Source: Buddleja alternifolia
Lineage: Eukaryota > Streptophyta > Magnoliopsida > Lamiales > Scrophulariaceae
DNA: 64,000 nucleotides
Direction: 5' to 3'
Assembly: GCA_019426215.1 (NCBI GenBank)
Contig: CM033394.1
Location: 38,190,423-38,254,422, forward strand
Positions 11,106 to 22,569 of the stretch are shown here, one piece after another (within the stretch, counting starts at the first letter, position 1; each line of letters starts with the position of its first letter). The translations under genes were made by a program, and so were the position numbers. The notes beneath the pieces are model-generated. The model searched no databases. It had not been told where the DNA came from and saw only the letters and a list, made by a program, of their open reading frames with translations.

Positions 11106-12580
11106 GATTTGAATACTAGGGAAGGATAACAATCTAAATATCATGAATTCTTCTAAATATGTTTCATTATAGGATGCATCACAATTGTTTATTTTCGGAA
11201 GCAGTTTTTTATATTAAATGTATTTAGTAGTCTTGTTAGCTTGTATATATACTTGAATATATTCTTGATGTAATAGATCACTTCAACTAAAAAGCCATAA
11301 TTAGAAAGGAATTATTTTAGGTCAAGGTCACAACGAGCTCATATTAACCATTGGGTTTAACAATTGAGATTCGAATATACATGTATATGTATCCACGATT
11401 TTCTTTTTGATAGGCTCAATTGGATAATATAAATGAGTTTGACCTACAACTCCACCAGGATATCAAAATATTAATATGAGATGGACAAGCGACTCATTTA
11501 CGGATAAGATATTAAGTAAAAGTCTCAAAATATGTCTTTTATGACTTGCTAAACAATGGTGTCAAATTTGGATTATATTCAATGTTTAACTGTCAATTCA
11601 TGTATACATGACATGAAATGATGGTGCAAGTTGTCTAATTTGCATCGAAAAATTATAGTGTAGAGAGAAAATTGTTGGTTAGATCTTTGCTAGAGGATGA
11701 CTTGGCGTGGAAGTAATTAATCACGTACCTAACAAAATACATCGTTTAATTGAGTCCTAATCTTGGAAACAAGGAAATTCTATACAACGACTTGGAAAAA
11801 TGAAGTGTAAACATTGGAATAATTTTTTAAGAATATATATCAAGTTCATATACAAAGTGTTATATTAGGGATGATAAGATTAATTTTTTACAAGGACTAT
11901 TTTGATATAAATCTTGTACTCCTTATTCTTTCTATTTTTATATATATGTCCATAATATTTGTCTCTTACTATAAAATATGAGTATTTATTTATGATATCT
12001 GACTATATGACTGTAACATCCAAAATAAAAATAAAAATAAAAAAGGAAATTAACAAGAATAATAAATAAAAAGATGCTAATTAAGAATACTGTTGGTATT
12101 TTATAGGGGCTAATCTATAAATATTTTTACGGTTTAGCAAGCGGGTGCCAGAATAACTTATTAGGTTTTGAACCTTTGTAACTTTCAATTTAGAGCTGAA
12201 GTCAAGTTTCTCTTTTACCAGACACAAGGATTGACGGCAACGGTTCCAAGGCGACAATCACGCGATTAGGTGAGTTTCCTTATCAGTTTTGAGTTTTGGC
12301 GTAGTGAATTAAATCCCTATTAGTTTTGGGTCATATTTGTTGGCTCTTGATGTTTGACTCCCGGACGATCTGCAGCCCACATGTATAACATGTGGGGGGA
12401 TTCATCATCACATATACATTTAATGGTGAAGATTATCCCGAAAGTCCAACACCGAAAATCACTAAGTATCACCAATTAGTTTTCCGCCATGATTTGAAGA
12501 GAATAGACAATAAATAATACCTTGGCCCCATCATGAGAAAATTATTTGCATGTTTTTGTTGATTCCTCTATTTTATAGTA

Positions 12581-13520
12581 GGGATAATTGCAAAAAAAAA
12601 AACCTGTGTTATTTTGAAAGTACTAAAAAAATTCTTGTATTAACGAAATAGGCGAAAATTTCTCCTATGAAATGTTAAAATTTTGCAAAAAACCTCCCCA
12701 TTCCGTCAGACTTAACGGAGTGTGAAATGCACGCGCGTGAGTTGAGAGTTGGAAAGTTTTTATTTAATTTTCACATGTTAAAAGTCTATTATACTCCTCC
12801 TTTATTTTCCCTTTTTTCCCCTTTCTTCTTCTTCTTCATCTTGTTTTCCACCATCGCCACTGCCACCCACCGACCAACAATCAGCGAAACCGACAACCAC
12901 CCACCAGCGCCACCATCGAACCACCGATCACACAAACCCACCACCAATTCACCACCCCGAACCACCATTCACAGTTCACCACCGTCGCCACCAACGCTTG
13001 AACTCGCAGGAGATCGAACCCACAACCACCATAGGCAGCCATCACCACTTCACACCACCACCACCACGCACAGTACCACAACTTCACACAAATAACATGA
13101 AATTATCAATTTTAAGGGTTTGGGGATTGTGGGGTTGGGTTGGTGTCTTTTGCAAGAAGAAGAAGAAGATGTTTCTTCTTCACAGAAGAAGAAGAAGAAG
13201 AAGAACCCCTGCATTTGGGGGTTTTGAAAAATAACATTTTTTTCTTTTTTTTTAATTGTCTTATTTAAAAAATTTATTTTCCTTTTCTTTTATCTCAAAA
13301 ACATGAGCTTTTGATTTTATGGATTTAGATCTAATGATTAGTAATTTAAGGGTATAACGCATATTTCAAAAAAAGTGAACGGTGTTAAGGCCTATTTAAC
13401 GGTTGGAGAAGAGTGTGCAATGTTTTAACATTTTAAAGGGAGATTTTTGCCTATTTCGTTAATATAGGAGGGTTTTTAGCATTTTCAAAATAATATAAGG
13501 AAATTTTTTGCAATTATCCC
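12581..13520. mobile_element. 940-bp MULE-type element in copy A
   Basis: The termini are perfect over GGGATAATTGCAAAAAA on both sides. The flanking 9-mers TTTATAGTA (12572-12580) and TTTATAGTG (13521-13529) fit a MULE target duplication. The interior (~12820-13210) is compositionally different: CCACCACC-rich, then AAGAAG-rich, with a Pro/His/Thr-rich open frame of no recognised family. It may be captured host sequence. Copy B carries a different element in the same target (49965-50223). Confidence 0.7.
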
Positions 13521-13929
13521 TTTATAGTGTTAGGGGAGTAATTGATGACAAGTCAGCCTATGCAATAACTTAGAGTAACTTATAGGACCAATTGTATACT
13601 TGCCTTGGTAATTGTGATGGAAGAACCAAAATAAGAGATAGGGGTTTACATTTGAGGAATCCCCTGATTGTATTGTCATTATCTTGATGCAAATTAAGTG
13701 GTGGGGTTCAAGTGGATATTTTGACTTTACAAAGTAAACAATGATACCCTATAGTTTTTTCGAGTACTGGTGCCGGATGTGAGTGGTTTAAATGTATTGA
13801 TTAAATTGCCAACTGTACAGAGTATAGAATGAGGCAGAGACATTTGATATTTTTATCATTTAAGTTATAGTGAAATTTTGGAGTTATACATATTTATTTG
13901 GATTTTACCGTCTTAATAATACTCGAGAT

Positions 13930-14161
13930 TTCCTTTTTCTTTTTTTTTCAACAGTAGGAAAGAATAAATAAGCTATTATAATAATAATAACAATAAGAAA
14001 AATGCTATAAATCACTGTTTCGCCATTCACAAATTTGTGGTCAACCTTCAATTTAGAGGAATGATATTGGCACTCCACTATAGGAGCTTCAAATTTAATT
14101 TTAATACTAAAATATGACAGCAATACCCATTGAGTATAAAAACACGATAAGCTTCACAACT
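13930..14161. other. Short AT-rich interval after the duplication end
   Basis: The sequence after the end of homology with 51433 has AATAAT runs and no recognisable feature. Confidence 0.4.
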
Positions 14162-14339
14162 AAAATTCAGAAGTACTTCTATATGTTAGATAATATAATA
14201 TATTTTCATATATTCCTAGTATTTATGTTAAATTAGGTTTCTTTATGTTTCCTTATATTTATCTTTTCCTTGTTTATAGTTAGGGATTCTTGTTTACCAA
14301 GTACATATATCTCTATAAAAATTCAGAAGTACTTCTATA
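14162..14339. repeat. First of two tandem LTR-type fragments (156-bp period)
   Basis: The stretch beginning AAAATTCAGAAGTACTTC at 14162 recurs at 14318, 156 bp later, and both lead into TGTTAGATAATATAATAT. It is a partial LTR copy next to the palindrome. Confidence 0.65.
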
Positions 14340-14574
14340 TGTTAGATAATATAATATATTTCCATATATTCCTAGTATTTATGTTAAATTAGGTTTCTTT
14401 ATGTTTCCTTATATTTATCTTTTCCTTTTTTATAGTTAGGGTTTCTTGTTTACCAACATTGTAAACAAGAAACCCTAACTATAAACAAGGAAAAGATAAA
14501 TATAAGGAAATATAAAGAAACCTAATTTAACATAAATACGAGGAATATATGGAAATATATTATATTATCTAACA
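14340..14574. repeat. 235-bp palindrome of LTR-type sequence
   Basis: The left arm (14340-14453) and right arm (14461-14574), 114 bp each, are near-perfect reverse complements around a 7-bp spacer (caacatt). Each arm begins TGTTAGATAATATAATATAT on its outer side. The right arm is preceded, on the minus strand, by a GGGGAGTG purine run like a polypurine tract, so it is probably a copia-type 3' LTR piece. A transcript would fold into a long hairpin. Confidence 0.8.
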
Positions 14575-15095
14575 CTCCCCGCAGTCAAAACGTGAGAGTC
14601 TTGAACATTGAGACTGGATCAAAGAAATTTGGTCATGGAGAATTTGAGAAGAAGACGGCAACAAAGGTAAAAGGTGGCGGAGGCGGCTCCAAGTTCTCAT
14701 TTTTCAAAGGTGAGCGGTGGCAACTAACAAAACTAAAGGCGGCGGCGGCATAAAAAAAAGGTGGCGGCTCCAAGTCCTAGTTTTCCAAGGGTGAGCAGCG
14801 ACAACTAACAAAACTAAAAGTGGCGGCAGCCAAAGGTGGTGCGACGGCGGCTAAGTGCGGCAGCCCTCGGCCAAAGAGAGAAGGTGGTGGCAGCGGCCAT
14901 AGGAAAACAAAATGAAGAGAAAACAAGAACGGCGGCGACCAAGAGAGAGGGCGGCGACGGCGGCGGCCATAGGAGAAAGAAATTAAAAAAATAGATAAAG
15001 AAAAACTAAATTAGATAAGGGGTGTCGGACGAGAATGGCGGCGGAAGCGAGAGATCGAGAGACCATGACTCGAAGTCATGGCTCTGATACCATGT
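14575..15095 (-). mobile_element. Non-autonomous copia-type retroelement interior (LARD/TRIM-like)
   Basis: On the minus strand the segment is bounded by a methionine-tRNA primer-binding-site-like TGGTATCAGAGCC at ~15079-15092 and the purine tract beside the palindrome at 14575-14580. The interior is a GGC/GGTGGCGG-rich repetitive stretch with no gag or pol. The 5' LTR expected to the right of the primer site is not recognised. Confidence 0.5.
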
Positions 15096-16654
15096 TAAGG
15101 TAAAATTCCCTTGCAGGTGCAACCAGACATAACAACATGGTATAAGAATCAAACCCTGGGAATTATCAATTCAAGAGGCCCGGTAAAATGCATGTTGGAA
15201 ATGATTTTGAATTTTGAAACAAATGCGACAATTATACTGGAGTCCTGCTTGTAGGCCTCACCTTGTGCGATTCCAACATGAGACATGAAGTGATGTATAA
15301 CACCATTAACCTAATCTTGTTTTCTTTTGAAATTAGTGGTTGTTCCACAGTCATTATCTATTTTCCAAAATGTGTTATTTGATAAAGTTACATGATATAT
15401 ATTTTTAAATACAATTATTTTACTGATAATTATTCACATTTTTTATTTTAATTGTAGAAATTATATCTGATGTTAACTATCAACAAGTTATTGTGACATA
15501 CAATATGACGAATCAGTGGATTGGACCAAACAATTTCCAATCTCAAGGTGACGAGTTAGGAAACAAGTAAGTTTAGCCCCAGGTTACATAGCTGATGGCT
15601 ACCTTGGAGGAATAAGGAATTACAATTAACGGTTATCGACCCAATATTTAATCTCTAGATGTATCATTTATTATGAATTATTAATTGAATTACTTTGATA
15701 GAAACTTTTTGTAGTTATGAGAAGGTTATAAATTTTAGCCCCTGCGAAGCCAACACATTGCAATAGTTTTAAGTTGAGCATTAAATTAAACTACGCGTAC
15801 ATTTTTTATAAACTTTCTTTCAGAATTCACCACAGAGTACGCTATTTAATTTGGTGTCAAATTTACTTTATGTGATCTTATCTAAAGCATCATTTTTAGA
15901 GTTGTAGTAATTAGTATCAGTCATTCAAGTTGTCTAATGTAGAAATAAGGTGTTCTTTAATTTGCTCATTTATAAAGAATATGTTTGAACTTTATATGAA
16001 TGATCTTTCCTCTATTGACCATTTTTAATGGTTTGCATTAAAAAATACAAATGAAATTGATCGATGACAGAAAGTTCTGCCTGAGAGATTATACTGCTTC
16101 AATATATTTTAGACAACTAATTAAGTATATGGATGAGATTACTCTTAACTTTTCAAGTAGAAAACAATGATTCCAGTGTGGAAAATAAAATTCTTTAATA
16201 TATATCCATGTAAATATTTGTATTATCCAATGCGTACGTAATAGTCTATTGATTAAAAACAAAAACAAAAACAAAACAATTATTAACTAAATTACACCAC
16301 AATTGTTTTTTTTTTGGGTTCATGCCAAAGGTTTCCCCCATTCGGACGTCGGGGGCTAATCCATTCGAGGCGTAAAGATCACCGAAATGAGTTTTGCCTC
16401 TCCCAACAAAATTTTTACCATACACACCACCATAAATCGAATCCTGGATAACATGCTTAACGATTGTTTAAAAATTACACCCACTAACGAAAATACTTGC
16501 TAAATAATTAAATTGATCCATCAATAGAAAGTTTCATGTGGTAGCAGATATTGTGCCCAGGAGTCAAGATAAAATTAATGCTACACTTGCTTTAATTCTG
16601 CTTCGTTTGTTTGCTGATTATAAAAATGGTAGAAAAGAAAAATTATAAGGGTGA
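15096..16654. other. Unassigned interval with one exon-like patch
   Basis: No gene is recognised. A ~90-bp stretch (~15467-15555) lies between a good acceptor (TTTTAATTGTAG) and a CAAG|GT donor. It is open in one frame (IISDVNYQQVIVTYN..., then NQWIGPNNF), but I cannot place it in a family. The rest is AT-rich. Confidence 0.3.
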
Positions 16655-17092
16655 CACTACAAAAAAATAATACATTAATGACAAAATGTCAAGTGATAAT
16701 ATAAATGTTGTCACTAATTGTAAAGTATTAATGACAAGAATTTTTGTTTTGTCACAAGAATAGGTTTTACATGTTTAATAATGACAAGATTTACTTAGAA
16801 TGAAGTTGTCACTCTTGATATCTAGTGATAAGAAATTTGTTGTCACTATTGAGAATTAGTGACACACCTTTAGTGATAACTTAGTGACAACAATTATAGT
16901 TGTCACTTTATTTGTGTTGCCACTACACATGTGTCACTAATTGTCAATAGTAACAACTTTAAAGAAACTCTTGTCGCCAAAAATATTTTTTGTGACAAAG
17001 TAAAAATTATTGTCACTTATTATATATATCTAATGACAATTTTAACATTGTCACTTACAATTTTGTCACTAATACTATTTTTTGTTGTAGTG
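16655..17092. mobile_element. CACTA-type MITE with TGTCACTA subterminal repeats
   Basis: The ends are CACTACAAAAAAATA and TTTTTTGTTGTAGTG, flanked by the 3-bp duplication TGA (16652-16654 and 17093-17095). The 438-bp interior repeats TTGTCACTA, TAGTGACAA and AATTAGTGACA. Relatives are at 20955-22109 and 38465-38984. Confidence 0.8.
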
Positions 17093-17095
17093 TGA

Positions 17096-17883
17096 TTTCA
17101 AGAGAGCACATGAGATGAAAAAATGTACGAGCGTGAATTAAGTCTGAAGGTGATAGAGACGAGTAATTTCCATACTGTGTAGCAACAATTTCCTTTTATC
17201 GGTGAGTATGTAACAAGAAAATTTGGAGCAGAAGAAGAAAGAGATGCAGGTAAGAACGATGAGGGGGAGCGTGATTCAGCTCGAATTTCGTTGTCGCAAT
17301 TCGATCCTAATCTACGACCAAATTGGTCGAACCAGAACCCAAAAAATAAAATTATAGATTGGATTTGATCATGTCGAGCTCAAGCTGCCTATGTATCTAA
17401 TTTAATAGAATCAAGTCTATGCATAGTTCGAATTAACAATTGGCAATAATTTTAGATTGCTTCATAAACTACGAGGTAAACTGGCGGTAGACAGACGCAT
17501 AAAAATGAAGTACAACCAGAGGATTTGGTGAGAGAAATAAATACTGATCCCCCAAATGAGTTACGGGGTATATATAGTTAAGGTCAGTTACTGTTCATGA
17601 TTTGACATTTGGGCAGATTGGATCAGGACACATGGCCTTCATTTGGTTAGATGGGATCATTCGGGGCAACGGGTCATTGGGTCGGGTTAATCCTGGGATC
17701 CAATCCGGTATTTAGATGACTCTCGGATCCTGTATTTATTTTGTAAATAAATATGTCCACAGGGAGTGGTCATCTGCTTTGTATTCTGATTCTTATACCA
17801 ATCAGAGAGGAATAGTGGAGGAAGTATATATAGGTGGATTTGGGAACTAATTAATGTTCCTTTTAATTATTTAATTATTTCTG
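17096..17883. other. Unassigned interval
   Basis: AT-rich sequence with a GAGCTC-type repeat trace near 17280-17400 and a GGGTCGGGTTAATCCTGGGATCC phrase near 17670. No gene is supported. Confidence 0.35.
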
Positions 17884-19742
17884 AAGAATCATTCATTTCC
17901 ATTTAAATAGACAAGACACGTGATTATGACCATTAGTGTCCATTTACAAGACAATGGGGGTAAATTACACCCAACCCCCTGTGATCGACTTTATTATCAC
18001 TCTGGTACCCTATAAAAAAAATTATCATGTTACCCCCCTGTGAATCAATTAAAGAAGCTATTTACCTTTTCACGCGCGCCACTTGCCTGTTATGTGACTG
18101 GTTATCAGTATTTTATCAATAAAAGACTATTTTGTCCTTAATCCGATGACCGTTAGATCTGATCTGCTGAGATCGACGGTCAACCTTAAATACTTATGTT
18201 TTATTAAATATAATTTATAATAAAAGTTAAACATAATTTATAAATATATAATTTTTATATATATTAATATATAAATATATTATGTTCAAAAAATATATAT
18301 TTATAACACACAGCCACCAGCCTCTTCTCCGGCGGACACCGCCACCACCCTCTTCTCCGGTGACCACCGCTAGCATCGCCATCACCCACCGGTGACCACC
18401 TGCAACCGGTAAATCCAACACGTCTCGAAATTCAACATTCAAAACCCACCTGCAAACCCAAATCTGCTAGTCCAACACCTTTAAATCCATCCTTCGAACC
18501 CACCCGCAAATCCAAAACCCCAACCTGCAATTCGTCCCATTGCACCAAGAATTGATGGTGGCTCGATTCAAAAACAAGGAAAAAGTGGTGGCGCTATTTT
18601 TGAAAGGGAAGAGATGGTGGCTCGATTTGTAGGGGAGAGGCGGCAGCGCGGTGGTGGCTTGAAGTTGATTTGAAGAACTTCAGATCTTTGCAGATTTGAA
18701 CAAATCTGCAAATTTCAAATCTGCAATTTGCAAATTTGAAGAATTCTGCAGATTTCAAATCTTTCTTCAACATTTCTTGTTCTTCTTGTTGTTTAGCAGT
18801 TCCGTAAACCACCCAACATTCCACACGGCCTCTCCTCCTCCTCCATTGGTTTGTTTTTTGAGCTTTCTCTCTCCTTCTCGCTCTCTCTATATTCCATATT
18901 TCTTTTCAATCACATTGCAGCGGGGGGATTTTATCCAAGATTCTTGCGTAAATTCCAGGTAACAACATTACATAAAGATCTAATCTTTTTCTTCCCAATC
19001 ACCATTTCTGCTTATTAAGCCAGAGCTATATTATATTGTTCTACAATATTTTTCGGGGCAGTTCTGAATCTGCAATTTGCAGAATACCAATTCCAAGAGA
19101 TTTTGTCAAACTATCAACCATGAAGGACGAAGCCATGCCAGCAAATTAGATTTTATGTTCTCATTAAGAAAACTCACGTTTATTGAAATTGGTTTATAAA
19201 TTTAAAGTTTTGCTCTAAATTTGACTGATTATTTAAGTGAATATCTTATATGTTGATATATGGGAATTTAAAAATAAAATAAAATTGAGCATAATTTTCA
19301 AAATTCAAATCCGCAAAGTTGTTGATATCTGCATATTTGAAATATGGTGGTAGGGTGGAGGCGGTGGTGGAGGTTGCCGGTGGTGGGGCGGAGGCGGGTA
19401 AAGACTGTGGTGGGTTTGTTTGGGGAAGAAGATGAAGTTGGGGAAGAAAGGAAAAGAAAATTATAAATTAATTAGTAAATATAAAATAAAATAGAAAAAT
19501 ATTTGTGTAAACATTTTTAAAAATAAGGGTATTTTCGTCTTTTCTGAGAAGTTTTTAGCCCAAAATTTTTAAGGGAGGCAGTGTGTATAATTTAAATTTT
19601 TTAGGGGGGTTTTGTGTTAATTTTTTTTATAGGAGGGTAGAGTGATAATAAGACCGATCACAAGAGGTTGGGTGTAATTTACCCCAAGACAATGGGTCAT
19701 AATCACGTGTCTTATCTATTTAAATGGAAAAGAATGATTCTT
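17884..19742. repeat. Fold-back (inverted repeat) MITE interrupted by a MULE
   Basis: The ~50-bp arms at 17884-17934 and 19691-19742 are inverted: both contain TCCATTTAAATAGA.AAGACA followed by CGTGATTATGACC on one strand. Without the inserted element they would form a ~125-bp hairpin with a loop of roughly 20 bp. Confidence 0.7.
17957..19685. mobile_element. 1,729-bp MULE with captured sequence (Pack-MULE-like)
   Basis: The terminal inverted repeats begin GGGGTAAATTACACCCAACC and extend ~45 bp. The flanking 9-bp duplication AAGACAATG is perfect (17948-17956 and 19686-19694). No transposase is present. The interior has a CCGGCGG/CCACC-rich tract (~18310-18560), a GGTGGCTCGA stretch, CAAATCTGCAAATT repeats and, at ~18840-18970, a CT-rich leader ending in CCAG|GTAACA. 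That leader looks like a host 5' UTR exon with its splice donor. Capture is inferred from structure only. Confidence 0.75.
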
Positions 19743-19841
19743 ACCTACCTGTAAGCATTCAACTTGCACCCACATTTCAGATTATCAGCTTCACCATCAC
19801 CATATTCTAAAATAAATAAGCCAAATACGAAGAGGTCTTTT

Positions 19842-19995
19842 GGGTCATTCTATACCACACTGGTACCAATGATCCCGATATGGTATATACTATTGGATCC
19901 CCCAATAGAGGGGGGGGCATTTACTAAAATATCATCTCATCCAATGGTATACATCATACCGGGACCATTGATACCGGTGTGACATAGAATTTTTC
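19842..19995. mobile_element. MITE with ~55-bp inverted repeats
   Basis: The left arm GGGTCATTCTATACCACACTGG is mirrored by CCGGTGTGACATAGAATTTTTC at the right. The rest of the arms carry TGGTATA and CATTGG motifs in inverted order. The extent is approximate. Confidence 0.6.
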
Positions 19996-20263
19996 ATGTC
20001 TTTTTATGCAGAAGTCGGAACCTCGGAGAGTTAATACACTATAAATATGTGATTATTTCGAGACTATGATTAATACACTTTACGCATCATTTTCTAATCT
20101 CTTTATACATTTTTAGGTATAATAAAATTGTTTCCTCCTCCCAAACGTAGCCCGATTTAAATTAACCACCTAAAAAAAATTGTATGTATTTTCTTGATTT
20201 ATGTTCTTCATTTGTCACATAACATTATCAAAGAGAACTGAAAGATTTCAAAGCCTTCCCTAT

Positions 20264-20424
20264 GGGGATAATACTATGGTACACTGGGAGTATCACTCCT
20301 TGTGTCTATCTCTTTCGTACATTAGGTGTATTGTGCATGGACTCCATATACAGTTGTGTGAAAAAATAAATACACAAATACACCTTAGAGTAACCCTCCC
20401 AGTGTACCATAAAATTATCCTCCC
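20264..20424. mobile_element. 161-bp MITE in kinase copy C
   Basis: The inverted ends GGGGATAATACTATGG and CCATAAAATTATCCTCCC continue into a shared TACACTGGGAG. It interrupts a segment that reads continuously at ~39260 in the intact gene. Confidence 0.65.
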
Positions 20425-20954
20425 TCTGGCATCTTTCTAAGAAAAGGACATACTCAGTTTGACAAGTCGGAAGTAAGATATGCTTTGAACTTGTCTACTA
20501 GGGTTTTCAAAGGGATATCCCAAAAAATCAAATTCAATAGGGTCATTCAGATTTCCATAATATTAATAATATTGTTAATTATTACTATTATTGTTAATAA
20601 TAATAATAATAATAATAAAGTTGGGATAAATTTTAACAATCAACTATTTTGGATGACCAATAGCGCAGCTATCAATCTATTTACACACACAAAAATGCAA
20701 GTTCTTGCATCCATTCAATCAGGTTCCGCCAATCAGGAATTGTGTTATAAGTCGAGTTTTCCTGCTCACATATCAGCTTCAAAATCACAAGATACGTCAC
20801 TGATTGCAATGTATTTGGAAAGTGATACGTACATATTTAATAAAATATTTAACAATTATTTATTTAAACACAATAAGATACATGTCATTCATCAAATACA
20901 TTGTAATAGAGATAAAGTAGTTGTAATAGAAGATCACATGTGCAAAACCATGAT

Positions 20955-22109
20955 CACTACAAAAAAATAAAAGATTCGTCACAATATTAAAGTTGTCACT
21001 AATTATATGCATTAAGTGACAATAATTTTAGGCAAAATACAAAGTGCCCCTTAACTATTCCTACGGTCGCATATACCCCCTAAACTTTAAAAGATACCAA
21101 AACAGTCCCTCATAAAAATTCATTAGTTATGCCAAATGCTCCATCCAAACATATATAACCTTCCAATATTAAAGCACCAAATGAACTTATTTGGTTCTTC
21201 TTTTTATTGAACTTATAAGATTGTAAGAACTAGCAAATATTATAAACTGCATTCAAGATTAAATAAGATTTGTTAATTGATAAAATTAAATAGCTTATCA
21301 ATGACAAATTGAGTACGATAGAATTGGAAAATACAAATCTTATAAGTTTAAATCTATAGTTTGTTAATTAATAATTTGTTAATTTTATGTATATAAATTA
21401 AAGACTTTATTAAGTTATATAAGGTATAACTTTACAAATAACAAGACTTAAATGATTTGTTAGTTGATAAAATTCACTTAAACAAGATCTAAATAATAAT
21501 AATAATAATGATTATCCATAATTTGTTAATTAACACATAACAAGATTTAAATGATTTGTTGATTTAGAACACTTAAATTTGATGATTTCATAAAATAAAA
21601 TAAAAAAGTAATGATCGGGTAAGTCAATAGAGTGCTTAAATATTGTAATATTGTGTTTGGATGGGAGAATTTTCATGAGGGATTATTTTGGTGCCTTTTA
21701 AAGTTTAGGGGGTATATGTGACAATAGGAATAGTTCTAGGGGTATTTTGTACTTTGCCTTAATTTTTATTTTGTCACAGAAATGGTTTTCACATATGCAA
21801 TAGTGACAAAAGTTGTGTACAAATTGGCACTCTTGATAATTGGTGACAACAAAATCGTTGTCACTACTGACAATTAGTGACACATGTATAGTGACAATAA
21901 ACATAATTGTGACTCTATTTTTATTGTCACTAAGTTGTATCTGAACATGTATGACTAATTGACAACAGAGACAACTAAAAAAGAACTTTCATGACTAAAA
22001 ATCATTATAGTGACAAAGCAAAAGTTATTATCACTAATTACGTATATCTAATAATTATTATTAAATTGACACTTCAAATTATGTCACTAATTTAATTTTT
22101 ATTGTAATG
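20955..22109. mobile_element. CACTA-type MITE with nested MULE, in exon 5 of kinase copy C
   Basis: The left end CACTACAAAAAAATAAA and the body of TAGTGACAA/TTGTCACTA repeats match the 16655-17092 element. The right end reads TTTTATTGTAATG, a mutated TTGTAGTG. A 728-bp MULE-type element is nested at 21031-21758. Confidence 0.65.
21031..21758. mobile_element. 728-bp MULE-type element nested in the CACTA MITE
   Basis: The inverted ends begin GGCAAAATAC and GGCAAAGTAC and stay similar for ~60 bp, including ATATACCCCCTAAACTTTAA. The flanks carry imperfect repeats of a TAATTTTA 9-mer. The related MITE at 16655 reads through this point without the insert. Confidence 0.7.
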
Positions 22110-22116
22110 TTACCAT

Positions 22117-22440
22117 GCATGAGATACTCCGGTTTCATGTAACCACTGCAACCAAGCATATAATTAAATAATTAGTTGGACGTTGTTATCTAACTCAGAC
22201 TTTGAGTGGCCAAATATTTATAACGCATGAGATACTCCGGTTTCATGTAACCACTGCAACCAAGCATATAATTAAATAATTAGTTGGAAGTTGTTATCTA
22301 ACTCGGACTTTGAGTGGCCAAATATTTATAACGCATGAGATACTCCGATTTCATGTAACCATTGCAACCAAGCATATAATTAAATAATTAGTTGGACGTT
22401 GTTATCTAACTCGGACTTTGAGTGGCCAAATATTTATAAC
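22117..22440 (-). repeat. Triple tandem 108-bp repeat of the exon 5/intron 4 junction
   Basis: Three copies start at 22117, 22225 and 22333 with GCATGAGATACTCC. Each carries the exon 5 acceptor side (GTTACATG with GCAG-like upstream sequence on the minus strand) and ~70 bp of intron. Divergence between copies is only a few bases, so the triplication is recent. Confidence 0.9.
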
Positions 22441-22569
22441 AACAAAAACAAAGCCTTTCAAGGGTGTGATTTTTCTTGTGACCAGCCTTACCCAAAATCA
22501 GCAATCTTGGTAATCCATTTTCATCAAGTAGGACATTGCTGGCTTTGATGTCTCAGTGTATGATGCAAC

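Larger units (their letters stand above)
6255..13923. repeat. Duplicated segment A2 (matches about 45055-51433)
   Basis: The segment is collinear with the region upstream of the intact kinase. Shared landmarks run from the TATTATAAAATTTTATTGAAAG region to the TTTATTTGG.TTTTACC.TCTTAATAATAC end. Element differences are readable: copy A gained an LTR-like insert (6813-7443), a CACTA element (7884-10037) and a 940-bp MITE (12581-13520); copy B gained elements at 45769, 48253, 49259, 49965 and ~50346. No gene is recognisable in the shared backbone. Confidence 0.8.

Noticed and set aside
12727..13095. Pro/His/Thr-rich open frame of 122 codons in the 940-bp element
   Set aside because: Low-complexity CCACCACC composition with overlapping frames on both strands; no domain or codon signal. 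Kept only as possible captured sequence.
15467..15555. Exon-like patch with acceptor, open frame and donor
   Set aside because: Too short, no recognisable family and no neighbouring exons; recorded only within the unassigned interval.
20485..20970. 161-codon open frame on the + strand
   Set aside because: It runs antisense across kinase copy C exon 5, an AAT microsatellite and a MITE; an accidental frame.
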